Shown here: piece after piece, positions 56,101 to 64,000 of the stretch
Layout: every line of letters begins with the position of its first letter
Numbering within the stretch: position 1 is the first letter of the stretch
Source: Pelagibacteraceae bacterium GOM-A1
Lineage (GTDB): Bacteria; Pseudomonadota; Alphaproteobacteria; Pelagibacterales; Pelagibacteraceae
Reading direction: 5' to 3'
Assembly (NCBI GenBank): GCA_001704065.1
Contig: LHBX01000008.1
Location: 62,001 to 126,000 of the forward strand
Length of the DNA stretch: 64,000 nucleotides
Made by a program: the position numbers and the translations under genes
Notes under the pieces: model-generated
The model's database searches: none
Seen by the model: only the letters and a program-made list of their open reading frames with translations
What the model was told of the DNA's origin: nothing

Positions 56101-57358
56101 TGTAATGGGAAGAAATACTGAACTTTCTATCGAGGACGACAACGGACTTCAAGTAGCATCATATAAAGTGCCGTATGGATCAAAACTTTTCTTTGAGAAT
56201 GGAGATAAAGTCAAAAAGGGTTCTAAAATATGTGAGTGGGATCCATACACAACACCAGTTATTGCTGAAAAAGATGGAATAGCAAACTATGTAGATTTAA
56301 TTGATGGTGTATCTATTGCTGAAACAACCGATGATGCAACTGGGATTTCTACTAAAGCAGTTGTAGATTGGAAAACTCAATCTAAAAATACAGATTTAAA
56401 ACCAAGAATTACTTTAAGAGATTCAAAAGGAAATGTTGTTAAAAAAGCTGATGATAATGAAGCAAGATACTACTTAGTTCCAGACTCTATATTATCCGTT
56501 AAAGATGGACAAAAAATTTCAGCTGGTGATGTAATAGCTAGACTTCCTAAAGAGACTACTAAGACTAAAGACATTACAGGAGGTTTACCAAGAGTTGCTG
56601 AATTATTTGAAGCAAGAAAAGCAAAAGATAGTGCAATTATTGCAGAGAATGATGGTAAAGTAATATTTGGTAAAGAGGTAAGAGGTAAACAAAGAGTAAC
56701 AATTGAGTCTGAAAATGGCGATACTTCAAGTTATTTAATTCCAAAAGGAAAACACATTAATTTTAATCAAGGAGAAAAAATTAAAAAAGGTGAGTATCTG
56801 TTAGATGGTCAACCCTTACCTCATGATATTCTAAGAATATTAGGTATAGAAGAATTAACTGAATACTTCGTAAACCAAGTTCAAGATGTTTATAGACTGC
56901 AAGGTGTAATTATAAACGATAAACACATCGAAGTTATCTTAAGACAAATGCTGAAAAAAGTTGAAGTTAAAACTCAAGGCGATAGCTCATTACTTCCTGG
57001 AGAAATTATTGATAGAATAAGATTTGAAAATATGAATGAGCAGCTAATTAAAGATGGTAAAAATCCAGCAGTAGGAGAAAGAGTTTTAATGGGAATAACT
57101 AAAGCTTCACTTCAAACAGAGTCATTTATTTCAGCTGCTTCTTTCCAAGAAACAACAAGAGTTTTAACAGACGCTGCGATTAAAGGTAAAGTAGACAAAC
57201 TATCAGGATTAAAAGAAAATGTAATTGTTGGTCGATTAGTTCCCGCTGGAACTGGATCTGTTAAAAATTTGTGGAACAAGAAAGCTCGTTTAGACGATGA
57301 AAAATTCATTGCTGAGAACGAGAAGATTGAGCAAGCAGAAAGCCCCGTAAATCAATAA
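53192..57358 (+). CDS. rpoC: DNA-directed RNA polymerase subunit beta'
   Basis: A 1388-aa subunit. The N-terminal zinc site [22 protein letters not shown] (near 70-91), the Mg-binding NADFDGDQM (near 460-468), the bridge-helix and trigger-loop region ([18 protein letters not shown] near 925) and the second zinc site (C814-like cluster CTKKCGS with CGMKEGVC) are present. The last protein residues are unusual only in a short acidic tail. Confidence 0.99.
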   Translation: MSKELTDLFKSSEISEAQNFNSIKITLASPEKIKSWTYGEIKKPETINYRTFRPEKDGLFCARIFGPIKDYECLCGKYKRMKFRGIICEKCGVEVTKSNVRRERMGHINLATPVAHIWFLKSLPSRISLAIDMKLKEVERVLYFENFIVIEPGLTGLKKNQLLGEEELIKYQDEYGEESFTAGIGAEAILEILRSIDLEQEKEALIKSIKETKSKVSEERSIKRLKLIESFIDTGNKPEWMILTTIPVIPPELRPLVPLDGGRFATSDLNDLYRRVINRNNRLKRLMDLKAPDIIVRNEKRMLQESVDALFDNGRRGRVITGTGKRPLKSLAEMLKGKQGRFRQNLLGKRVDYSGRSVIVVGPDLKLHECGLPKKMALELFKPFLYARLNKLGLASTIKQAKKLVERERNEVWDALELIVREHPVILNRAPTLHRLGVQAFEPKLIEGNAIELHPLTCAAFNADFDGDQMAVHVPLSLEAQLEARVLMMSTNNILSPSNGKPIIVPSQDMILGIYYLSQPPYQTDRVEGYFVNNSEIEHALEIGQIKVHSRIVSRFATVDEKGNTKYEKHISTAGRFLLANLIPKNINNKFSLIDRLLPKKIVSEVIDHVFRFSGQKSTVIFCDKLKDLGFKHAFKAGISFGKDDLVIPDNKQQLIDETKKLISDYENQYAEGLITRGEKYNKVIDAWSKCTDKVASEMMKRISATEMTEEGLKINSVFMMADSGARGSAAQMKQLAGMRGLIAKPSGEIIESPITSNFKEGLTALEYFNSTHGARKGLADTALKTASSGYLTRRLCDVAQDLTITAPKCTKKCGSIKLTEVLEGGNIMVSLSERALGRVVAKDVKNPLTGEVLIKKDQMIDEAGCEKIDSAGVKSLNVYSVMTCGMKEGVCATSYGRDLSRGKMVHVGEAIGMISAQSIGEPGTQLTMRTFHVGGTASVKQDSQIVSNNDGTLKIVNTNLLIDSKKNLIVMGRNTELSIEDDNGLQVASYKVPYGSKLFFENGDKVKKGSKICEWDPYTTPVIAEKDGIANYVDLIDGVSIAETTDDATGISTKAVVDWKTQSKNTDLKPRITLRDSKGNVVKKADDNEARYYLVPDSILSVKDGQKISAGDVIARLPKETTKTKDITGGLPRVAELFEARKAKDSAIIAENDGKVIFGKEVRGKQRVTIESENGDTSSYLIPKGKHINFNQGEKIKKGEYLLDGQPLPHDILRILGIEELTEYFVNQVQDVYRLQGVIINDKHIEVILRQMLKKVEVKTQGDSSLLPGEIIDRIRFENMNEQLIKDGKNPAVGERVLMGITKASLQTESFISAASFQETTRVLTDAAIKGKVDKLSGLKENVIVGRLVPAGTGSVKNLWNKKARLDDEKFIAENEKIEQAESPVNQ

Positions 57359-57387
57359 AAAATTACCATTTTTCCATGTCTTTTAAT

Positions 57388-57415
57388 TTGACAAATGGAA
57401 TTTCTATAGTATTTT
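57388..57415 (+). promoter_or_regulatory. Candidate promoter of the str (rpsL-rpsG-fusA) operon
   Basis: TTGACA (57,388-57,393) and TATTTT (57,410-57,415) with a 16-bp spacer in the 156-nt gap after rpoC. The leader then contains a 7-bp perfect inverted repeat AAATAAC/GTTATTT (57,466-57,472 and 57,479-57,485). Confidence 0.5.
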
Positions 57416-57514
57416 GTGCGTGTTTTTGGTTGGAATGTAGTGTCTTGTGCACTAAACGCTGCCACAAATAACCTGACAGTTATTTCATCTAAAATCAAAC
57501 TTTATAAAAATTTT

Positions 57515-57886
57515 ATGCCAACAATTAACCAGTTGTTAAGAAAAGGACGAGAAAAACAAATTGCTAGGAATAAAGTTCCAGCATTACAAAAACAACCTTT
57601 AAAAAGAGGTGTTTGTGTAAAAGTTTATACTACTACTCCCAAGAAACCAAACTCAGCATTAAGAAAAGTTGCAAGAGTTAGATTATCAAATGGATTTGAA
57701 GTTACGGCATATATTCCTGGAGAAGGACATAATTTACAAGAACACTCAGTAGTATTAATAAGAGGTGGACGTGTCAAAGATTTACCTGGTGTGAGATATC
57801 ACATACTTCGTGGTAATTTAGATACCCAAGGAGTTGCTAACAGAAAACAGAGACGTTCTTTATATGGAACGAAAAAAGGTAAATAA
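57515..57886 (+). CDS. rpsL: 30S ribosomal protein S12
   Basis: A 123-aa decoding-centre protein. The family start [12 protein letters not shown] fixes the ATG at 57,515, although the frame is open further upstream. [19 protein letters not shown] and [34 protein letters not shown] are diagnostic; the lysine in KKPNS is the streptomycin-determining position and is lysine, the sensitive form. Confidence 0.98.
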   Translation: MPTINQLLRKGREKQIARNKVPALQKQPLKRGVCVKVYTTTPKKPNSALRKVARVRLSNGFEVTAYIPGEGHNLQEHSVVLIRGGRVKDLPGVRYHILRGNLDTQGVANRKQRRSLYGTKKGK

Positions 57887-57888
57887 TT

Positions 57889-58359
57889 ATGTCTCGAAAA
57901 AGAAAAGCTCCTAAAAAAATTCCGATTGTAGATCCTAAATATAAATCAGTAATAATTCCAAAACTAATCAATTCTATAATGTTAGATGGCAAAAAAACTA
58001 TCGCAGAAAAAATTGTTTATGATGCAATTGATAAAATTAAATCAAAATCTAAAGATGAACCATTAACAGTATTTAATGATGCCATAAATAATGTAAGGCC
58101 AACTGTTGAGGTTAGATCGAGACGTGTAGGTGGAGCCACTTACCAAGTTCCAGTAGAAGTTAAAGCTAAAAGATCACAAGCGTTAGCATTAAGATGGATT
58201 ATCGATGCATCGAGAAAAAGAAAAGATAAAAAAATGTCTGATAAATTATTCAACGAAATTTTTGATGCTTATCAAAAAAGAGGTTCAGCAATTAAAAAGA
58301 AAGAAGATACACATAAAATGGCAGAGTCAAATAAAGCTTTTGCACATTTTAGATGGTAA
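57889..58359 (+). CDS. rpsG: 30S ribosomal protein S7
   Basis: A 156-aa head-nucleating protein binding the 3' major domain of 16S r[42 protein letters not shown] and [11 protein letters not shown] are typical. It follows rpsL by 2 nt. Confidence 0.98.
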   Translation: MSRKRKAPKKIPIVDPKYKSVIIPKLINSIMLDGKKTIAEKIVYDAIDKIKSKSKDEPLTVFNDAINNVRPTVEVRSRRVGGATYQVPVEVKAKRSQALALRWIIDASRKRKDKKMSDKLFNEIFDAYQKRGSAIKKKEDTHKMAESNKAFAHFRW

Positions 58360-58364
58360 ATAAT

Positions 58365-60440
58365 ATGGCAAAAACTCATCCTCTAAATAAATATAGAAAC
58401 ATCGGTATCATGGCTCATATTGATGCTGGTAAAACAACAACTACAGAAAGAATTTTGTATTATACAGGCAAGAGCCATAAAATTGGTGAAGTTCATGATG
58501 GTGCTGCAACAATGGATTGGATGGAACAAGAGCAGGAAAGAGGTATTACAATTACATCAGCTGCAACCACTTGTTTTTGGAGAGAACATAGAATTAATAT
58601 TATTGATACTCCTGGCCACGTTGATTTTACAATTGAAGTTGAACGATCTTTAAAAGTTTTGGACGGTGCTGTTGCAGTATTTGATGGTGTCGCAGGTGTT
58701 GAACCTCAATCAGAAACAGTTTGGAGACAAGCTGATAAATATAAAGTTCCTAGAATTTGTTTTGTAAATAAACTTGATAGAACTGGAGCAGATTTCTTTA
58801 GATGTGTTGATATGATCAAAGATAGGCTTGGAGCCAAACCTTTAGTAATGCAGATACCTATTGGAATAGAGGCATCACTACAAGGTGTTGTTGATTTAGT
58901 TAAAATGAAAGCAATTGTTTGGAAAAACGAAGACCTTGGCGCTGAATGGGAAGAAAAAGATATTCCAGATGATCTCAAAGAGACATGTGATAAATACAGG
59001 CAAGAATTAGTTGAGACTGCTGTAGAGCAAGATGAAAAATTAATGGAAGCTTATTTAGGTGGTGAAGAAATTAAGCAAGAAGATTTAATTAAATGTGTAA
59101 GAAAAGGATGTTTAAACTTCGAATTCGTACCAGTTTTAACAGGTTCTGCTTTTAAAAATAAAGGTGTTCAACCATTATTAGATGCTGTTGTAGATTACTT
59201 ACCAAGTCCAGAGGACCTTGGATCTATTATGGGTACAAAACCTGGATCTGATGATGAAATTGAAATGAAGTTTGAGGATAGTGCGCCTTTTTCAGCTTTA
59301 GCTTTTAAAGTAGCAACAGATCCATTCGTAGGAAGTCTTACATTTATCAGAATTTACTCAGGCACAGTTAAATCTGGAACTGGAGTTTATAATACTTCTT
59401 CAGATAAAGAAGAAAGAGTTGGAAGAATGCTTTTAATGCATGCTAATTCAAGAGAAGACATCAAAGAAGCAAGTGCAGGTGATATAGTTGCGCTAGCTGG
59501 ATTAAAAAATACAATAACAGGTCATACATTGGCAAACAAGGATGCACCGGTGTTACTTGAGCCAATGGAATTTCCAGATCCAGTTATAGAAATTGCAGTT
59601 GAACCAAAATCGAAAGCAGATCAAGAAAAAATGGGTGAAGCATTAGGAAGATTAGCTAAAGAAGATCCATCTTTCAGAGTTTCATCAGACGAAGAGTCAG
59701 GTCAAACAATAATTAAAGGAATGGGTGAATTACATTTAGATATTATTGTTGATAGAATGAAAAGAGAATTCAAAGTTGAGGCAAATGTAGGAGCACCTCA
59801 AGTTGCATATAGAGAAACAATATTAAATGCTGCTGAGTTCGATTATACACATAAAAAACAGAGTGGTGGAGCTGGACAGTTTGCTAGAGTAAAATTATCT
59901 GTTGAACCGCTAGAACCTGGTAAAGGCAGAGAAGTTGAAAGCAAAATAAAAGGTGGAGCAATACCAAAAGAATTTATACCAGGTGTTGAAAAGGGTGTAG
60001 AGACAATAGCCGACGGTGGTATCCTAGCCGGTTTTCCTCTGATTGACTATAAAGTTACAATCTTAGATGGTTTACACCATGATGTTGACTCAAGTGTATT
60101 AGCTTTTGAACTTGCTTCAAGACAATGTTTTAAAGAGGCATGTGCTCGAGGAACTCTAAAACTTTTAGAACCAGTAATGAGAGTAGAAGTTGTCACTCCT
60201 GAAGATTATATGGGAGATGTAATAGGTGATTTGAATAGTAGAAGAGGTCAAATAAGTACACAAGAGCAAAGAGGAAATGCAACAGTAATAACCGCAATGG
60301 TGCCATTAGCAAATATGTTTGGTTATATAAATAGCTTAAGATCTATGTCACAAGGTAGAGCTCAATACTCAATGTTTTTTGATCATTACGACAAAGTTCC
60401 GCAAAATGTGCAAGATGAGGTAACTAAGAAAACAGGTTAA
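58365..60440 (+). CDS. fusA: Translation elongation factor G
   Basis: A 691-aa translocase GTPase. G1 [16 protein letters not shown]2 [12 protein letters not shown]3 DTPGHVDF, G4 NKLDR are visible, and domains II to V follow with the full normal length. The ATG at 58,365 ([12 protein letters not shown]) is the family start; an in-frame ATG four codons upstream at 58,353 overlaps the rpsG end. Confidence 0.98.
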   Translation: MAKTHPLNKYRNIGIMAHIDAGKTTTTERILYYTGKSHKIGEVHDGAATMDWMEQEQERGITITSAATTCFWREHRINIIDTPGHVDFTIEVERSLKVLDGAVAVFDGVAGVEPQSETVWRQADKYKVPRICFVNKLDRTGADFFRCVDMIKDRLGAKPLVMQIPIGIEASLQGVVDLVKMKAIVWKNEDLGAEWEEKDIPDDLKETCDKYRQELVETAVEQDEKLMEAYLGGEEIKQEDLIKCVRKGCLNFEFVPVLTGSAFKNKGVQPLLDAVVDYLPSPEDLGSIMGTKPGSDDEIEMKFEDSAPFSALAFKVATDPFVGSLTFIRIYSGTVKSGTGVYNTSSDKEERVGRMLLMHANSREDIKEASAGDIVALAGLKNTITGHTLANKDAPVLLEPMEFPDPVIEIAVEPKSKADQEKMGEALGRLAKEDPSFRVSSDEESGQTIIKGMGELHLDIIVDRMKREFKVEANVGAPQVAYRETILNAAEFDYTHKKQSGGAGQFARVKLSVEPLEPGKGREVESKIKGGAIPKEFIPGVEKGVETIADGGILAGFPLIDYKVTILDGLHHDVDSSVLAFELASRQCFKEACARGTLKLLEPVMRVEVVTPEDYMGDVIGDLNSRRGQISTQEQRGNATVITAMVPLANMFGYINSLRSMSQGRAQYSMFFDHYDKVPQNVQDEVTKKTG

Positions 60441-60442
60441 TT

Positions 60443-60751
60443 ATGGATAAACAAAACATTAGAATAAAATTAAGAGCGTACGACAACAAGGTTTTGGATC
60501 AGTCCACTGAAGAGATTGTAAATACCGTTAAAAGAACAGGTGCTAATATTAAAGGACCAATTCCCTTACCTACAAAAATAGAGAGATATACTGTTTTAAG
60601 ATCACCACATATTGATAAAAAAAGTAGAGAACAATTCGAAACAAGAACTCATAAAAGATTAATTGATATTATAGAACCTACACCAGCAACAGTTGAAGCA
60701 CTAATGAAACTTGATTTAGCATCAGGAGTAGACGTGGAGATTAAAATATAA
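60443..60751 (+). CDS. rpsJ: 30S ribosomal protein S10
   Basis: A 102-aa protein; [55 protein letters not shown] is diagnostic. S10 also forms part of the NusB antitermination complex. It follows fusA directly because no tuf copy separates them. Confidence 0.98.
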   Translation: MDKQNIRIKLRAYDNKVLDQSTEEIVNTVKRTGANIKGPIPLPTKIERYTVLRSPHIDKKSREQFETRTHKRLIDIIEPTPATVEALMKLDLASGVDVEIKI

Positions 60752-61461
60752 TGGATAATTTAGCTTTAATTGGAAAAAAAATAGGAATGTCTAGAGAGTT
60801 TTTTAAAACTGGCCAATCAGTTCCAGTTACTGTGTTAAAAATGGAGACTGGAAGAGTAATAAACGTTATTAACAAAGAAAATAGAGGCTATAGTGCAGTT
60901 CAAATAGGATTTGGAAAAATAAAAAACTCAAAATTAACCAAAGCTATGAAAGGATATTTTGCCAAAAAAAATACTGAGCCAAAAAAAACACTTAAGGAGT
61001 TTAGGTTAGAAAGCACTGAAAATTTCAAAGAGGGGAATGAAATTGGGTTAGAAATATTTGAAAATGTTAAATTTGTTGATGTTAAATCTAAGACAATTGG
61101 TAAAGGATTTGCAGGTGCAATGAAAAGACATAATTTTGGTGGATTAAGAGCTACTCATGGTGTTTCAATTTCTCACAGATCACACGGTTCAACAGGACAA
61201 AGGCAGGATCCAGGTAAAGTTTTTAAAGGAAAAAAAATGTCTGGTCATATGGGAGATAAAATTAGAACTATACAAAATATTGAAGTTATTAAAACTGACA
61301 AAGAAAATAATTTGTTATATTTAAAAGGTTCTATCCCTGGATCAAAAAATACAGAAGTTTTAATTAGAAAATCAGTCAAAGATATTAACCGAATGTCAAT
61401 TGGAGAAAAAATTGAGCAAATTGAAAAACAAAAAAAATCAGCTGATAAAAAGAAAAAATAA
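60751..61461 (+). CDS. rplC: 50S ribosomal protein L3
   Basis: A 236-aa rRNA-binding protein near the peptidyl transferase centre. LIGKKIGMSREF at the N-terminus and FGGLRATHGVSISHRSHGSTGQRQDPGKVFKGKKMSGHMG near 132-168 are diagnostic. The C-terminal 20 residues are a lysine-rich extension beyond typical L3. Confidence 0.98.
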   Translation: MDNLALIGKKIGMSREFFKTGQSVPVTVLKMETGRVINVINKENRGYSAVQIGFGKIKNSKLTKAMKGYFAKKNTEPKKTLKEFRLESTENFKEGNEIGLEIFENVKFVDVKSKTIGKGFAGAMKRHNFGGLRATHGVSISHRSHGSTGQRQDPGKVFKGKKMSGHMGDKIRTIQNIEVIKTDKENNLLYLKGSIPGSKNTEVLIRKSVKDINRMSIGEKIEQIEKQKKSADKKKK

Positions 61462-62085
61462 ATGAAAATAGATAAATTAAGTATTGATGGAAAAAAACAG
61501 AGCATAGAAGTGTTAGATAAAATATTTAGTGCCAAAGTTAATAATCAATTAGTGAGTGGCGTTATCTATAAATTAAATGCAAATTTTAAAGGTAGAAAAG
61601 CAAAAACAAAGCAAAGAAATGAAATAGCTGGTTCAACGTCAAAAATTTACTCACAAAAAGGTACTGGTAATGCAAGACATTCTAGTAAAAAAGCTCCTAT
61701 ATTTGTAGGCGGAGGAATAGCTCATGGACCAAAAGGTCAAGATAATTACAAAACTAGAAAGTTGAATAAGAGTGAAAAAAAAATGAGTATAGCCTCACTT
61801 ATTACTGAAAAAAATAAATCTAATAACGTAATTATTTTTGATGACTTTGGAAAAAAAATTGAAAAAACAAAAGAGATGTTTGAACTTTTAAAGAAGTTTG
61901 ACGCAAATAATTCATTATTAATTGTAGATGCAAAATCAAAAGATAATATCTTAAGATCAACTAAAAATATTCCTAATGTCAAATTGACAGATGCAAATCA
62001 TTTTAGTGCATTTGATTTAGTTAAATATAAAAAAATTATTTTTACTGAGACCTCAGTGAAAGAATTGGAAAAAAGGTATCAATAA
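61462..62085 (+). CDS. rplD: 50S ribosomal protein L4
   Basis: A 207-aa protein lining the exit tunnel. The tunnel loop with GSTSKIYSQKGTGNARHSSKKAPIFVGGGIAHGPK (near 57-90) is typical. In E. coli L4 controls the S10 operon; the S10 leader structure was not identified here. It abuts rplC and overlaps rplW. Confidence 0.97.
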   Translation: MKIDKLSIDGKKQSIEVLDKIFSAKVNNQLVSGVIYKLNANFKGRKAKTKQRNEIAGSTSKIYSQKGTGNARHSSKKAPIFVGGGIAHGPKGQDNYKTRKLNKSEKKMSIASLITEKNKSNNVIIFDDFGKKIEKTKEMFELLKKFDANNSLLIVDAKSKDNILRSTKNIPNVKLTDANHFSAFDLVKYKKIIFTETSVKELEKRYQ

Positions 62086-62378
62086 TGGATAAATTAAGCT
62101 TATACGATAAAATATTGTTTCCTGTTGTAACTGAAAAATCAACCAATTTATCAGAACAAAATAAAATTGTTTTCAAGGTACCTCAGAGTGCTAATAAAAA
62201 AACTCTAAAAGGTTCAATTGAAAAAATTTTTAAAGTTAACGTAACAAAAATTAATATTATTAATAAAAAAACACTAATTAAATCTACAAGAGGAAAAAAA
62301 GTTAAAAAAAAGGGTTTTAAAAAAGCAATTATTACCCTTAAAAAAGGTCAAAATATTGACTTAACAACAGGTATTTAA
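62085..62378 (+). CDS. rplW: 50S ribosomal protein L23
   Basis: A 97-aa protein at the tunnel exit where trigger factor and SRP dock. LYDKILFPVVTEKSTNLSEQNKIVFKV and IEKIFKVNVTKINIIN are typical. It overlaps the rplD stop by 1 nt. Confidence 0.97.
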   Translation: MDKLSLYDKILFPVVTEKSTNLSEQNKIVFKVPQSANKKTLKGSIEKIFKVNVTKINIINKKTLIKSTRGKKVKKKGFKKAIITLKKGQNIDLTTGI

Positions 62379-62381
62379 GTT

Positions 62382-63215
62382 ATGGCTTTAAAAACATTTA
62401 AACCTTACACAAAATCTACTAGAGGCACCATATTAACTAGTAGAGAAGGGCTTTGGAAAGGCAAGCCTTACAAACCATTAACAAGTGCGAATTATTCTTC
62501 AAAAGGAAGAAATAATTATGGTCGAATAACTTCAAGAAATCATGGTGGAGGACATAAACATAAGTATAGAAAAATAGATTTTTATAGGAAAAAGAACGAT
62601 ATGAAAGCAATTGTGGAAAGAATTGAGTATGACCCAAACAGGTCATGTCACATAATGTTGGTTAAATTTGAGGATAATCAAAAATTCTACTATCTTGCTC
62701 CCCAAAAAATTAAAGTTGGTGATCATATTCAAAATGGTTCTTCCTCAGAAATTAAAATAGGAAATTGTTTACCATTACAGGATATTCCAGTGGGTATTGA
62801 TATACATAATGTTGAAATACAGCCAGGTGCTGGAGGAAAAATAGCAAGAGCAGCCGGTTCCTCTGTTACGATCTCGGGCATTGATGGAAATTACTCAATT
62901 ATAAAAATGACCTCAGGTGAAGTCAGAAAAATAGATTCAAGAGCGTTGGCTACAATTGGAGTATTATCTAATCCAGATCAAAAAAACATTAAAATTGGTA
63001 AAGCTGGTCGATCAAGATGGTTGGGAAGAAGACCACATACTAGAGGGGTTGTTAAAAATCCAGTAGATCACCCTCATGGTGGTGGTGAAGGAAAATCTGC
63101 CGGTGGTAGACATCCTGTTTCTCCTACTGGACAATCAGCAAAAGGATTAAAAACAAGAGACAATAAACGAACTGATAAATTCATTATTAGAAGAAGAAAG
63201 AAGAAGAGAGCATAA
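62382..63215 (+). CDS. rplB: 50S ribosomal protein L2
   Basis: A 277-aa protein required for subunit joining. KTFKPYTKSTRG, RNNYGRITSRNHGGGHKHKYRKIDF, and VKNPVDHPHGGGEGKSAGGRHPVSPTG near 220-246 are diagnostic. Confidence 0.98.
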   Translation: MALKTFKPYTKSTRGTILTSREGLWKGKPYKPLTSANYSSKGRNNYGRITSRNHGGGHKHKYRKIDFYRKKNDMKAIVERIEYDPNRSCHIMLVKFEDNQKFYYLAPQKIKVGDHIQNGSSSEIKIGNCLPLQDIPVGIDIHNVEIQPGAGGKIARAAGSSVTISGIDGNYSIIKMTSGEVRKIDSRALATIGVLSNPDQKNIKIGKAGRSRWLGRRPHTRGVVKNPVDHPHGGGEGKSAGGRHPVSPTGQSAKGLKTRDNKRTDKFIIRRRKKKRA

Positions 63216-63218
63216 AAT

Positions 63219-63527
63219 ATGGCGAGATCTGTTTGGAAAGGACCTTTTGTTGAAGAAAGTTTAATCAAGAAAGTTGAAAAGATTAAAAACGATCCTAATA
63301 AAAAACCAATTAAGACTTGGTCTAGAAAGTCAACAATAATACCTGACTTTGTAGGGTTTAGTTTTTTAATTTATAACGGTAAAAAATTTATACCAATAAC
63401 GGTATCTGAAGACATGGTAGGACACAAATTCGGAGAATTTGCTCCAACAAGACAGTTTTTTGGTCATACACCAGCTGATAAAAAAGCAAAAGTTGAGGGT
63501 GGAGCTAAGGGAGCTGAAAAGAAATAA
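63219..63527 (+). CDS. rpsS: 30S ribosomal protein S19
   Basis: A 102-aa protein; [21 protein letters not shown] and [16 protein letters not shown], then [16 protein letters not shown] are diagnostic. The alanine/lysine tail is slightly longer than in E. coli. Confidence 0.98.
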   Translation: MARSVWKGPFVEESLIKKVEKIKNDPNKKPIKTWSRKSTIIPDFVGFSFLIYNGKKFIPITVSEDMVGHKFGEFAPTRQFFGHTPADKKAKVEGGAKGAEKK

Positions 63528-63529
63528 AT

Positions 63530-63925
63530 ATGAGTAATAATAAAGATATAGATTTAAAACAAGTTAGATCAATAAATAAGAATGTAAGATCTAGTGTAAG
63601 AAAATTAAAACCTATACTTAAATCAATAGTTGGTAAAAAAGTAGAAATTGCGATTAGAGATTTGTCTTTCTCCGAAAAGAGAATATCTAAAGATGTTAAG
63701 AAAACAATCTCATCCGCTATTGCTAATGCAGAAAATAATTTTCAATACGATATTGACAACTTAGTAGTCAAAGAAGCTTACTGTGGAAAACAGGTAATAA
63801 TGAAAAGATTTAGAGCTAGGGCTAAAGGTAGAGCTGCAGAAATTATGAAACCATACTCAAACGTAACAATAGTTTTGAGTGAACAAATGAAACAAAAAGA
63901 GAAGGAACATGGGACAAAAGGTTAA
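63530..63925 (+). CDS. rplV: 50S ribosomal protein L22
   Basis: A 131-aa exit-tunnel protein. The beta-hairpin loop [26 protein letters not shown] near 95-120 is diagnostic. Its end overlaps the start of rpsC by 17 nt. Confidence 0.96.
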   Translation: MSNNKDIDLKQVRSINKNVRSSVRKLKPILKSIVGKKVEIAIRDLSFSEKRISKDVKKTISSAIANAENNFQYDIDNLVVKEAYCGKQVIMKRFRARAKGRAAEIMKPYSNVTIVLSEQMKQKEKEHGTKG

Positions 63926-64000
63926 TCCAGTTGGCTTAAGATTAGGTATCAATAGAGGGTGGGATTCCGTTTGGTATGCAAAGAAAAAAGATTTTGGAAA
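63909..64000 (+). CDS. rpsC: 30S ribosomal protein S3 (partial, runs off the window)
   Basis: ATG at 63,909 opens [20 protein letters not shown], the standard N-terminus of S3. Only the first 30 codons are in the window. It continues the S10-type operon order after rplV. Confidence 0.95.
   Translation, partial: MGQKVNPVGLRLGINRGWDSVWYAKKKDFG

Overview
The window looks like a chromosomal segment of an AT-rich, streamlined marine alphaproteobacterium, most likely SAR11/Pelagibacterales. The reasons are very low GC, stop/start overlaps between successive genes, intergenic gaps of only a few bases, and gene content: tripartite tricarboxylate transporter, methylcitrate cycle, GrxD/BolA, AzlCD, and a tRNA-Tyr/Gly-tuf-tRNA-Trp-secE-nusG-rpl-rpoBC block. 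The assignment rests on recognition of style and families, not on a database search.

Layout. 0.2-3.4 kb: class I ribonucleotide reductase (nrdAB) behind a promoter carrying a LexA-type direct repeat and two NrdR-type boxes, then a small DUF1289 protein. 3.5-7.9 kb: tctC-tctB-tctA plus an MmgE/PrpD enzyme. 7.9-11.4 kb (minus): prpC-prpB-prpD, the methylcitrate cycle. 11.4-21.2 kb: a phosphatase, a standalone GlmU-type acetyltransferase next to glmS, class II DAHP synthase, nadE, cysS-cimA-trmJ, rpsD. 21.2-28.4 kb (minus): grxD-bolA-purL-purQ-purS-purC-purB-map-sfsA. 28.4-35.1 kb: a CinA-like protein, a GGCT-like protein, azlCD, a SAF-domain oxidoreductase, two glycosyltransferases and a PQQ-type sugar dehydrogenase. 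35.2-36.1 kb: tRNA-Leu and an NAD kinase whose start lies 3 nt behind the tRNA CCA. 43.8-64 kb: tRNA-Thr, rlmB, tRNA-Tyr, tRNA-Gly, tuf, tRNA-Trp, secE, nusG, rplKAJL, rpoBC, rpsL, rpsG, fusA, rpsJ, rplC, rplD, rplW, rplB, rpsS, rplV and the start of rpsC.

The exceptional part is 36,054-43,844: an integrated element of about 7.7 kb between nadK and tRNA-Thr. It is bounded by a perfect 49-bp direct repeat of the 3' part of tRNA-Thr(TGT). Inside are a P4-type tyrosine integrase, paired TTGACTACA arm-type repeats about 80-90 bp inside each end, an exact GTTC-N7-GTTC (alphaproteobacterial LexA box) in the integrase promoter, and a minus-strand operon with 4-nt overlaps. The operon encodes an AlpA/MerR-like HTH protein, several unknown small proteins, a zinc-finger/TOPRIM primase fused to a helicase, and a short downstream ORF. 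A repeat- and palindrome-rich noncoding left end follows. No capsid, portal, tail, terminase or conjugation gene is visible. The layout (int, HTH regulator, primase-helicase, candidate origin) resembles phage-inducible chromosomal islands and other phage satellites. The same LexA box in the host nrdA promoter suggests that element mobilisation and host dNTP supply answer the same damage signal. This is the best candidate for an undescribed system here.
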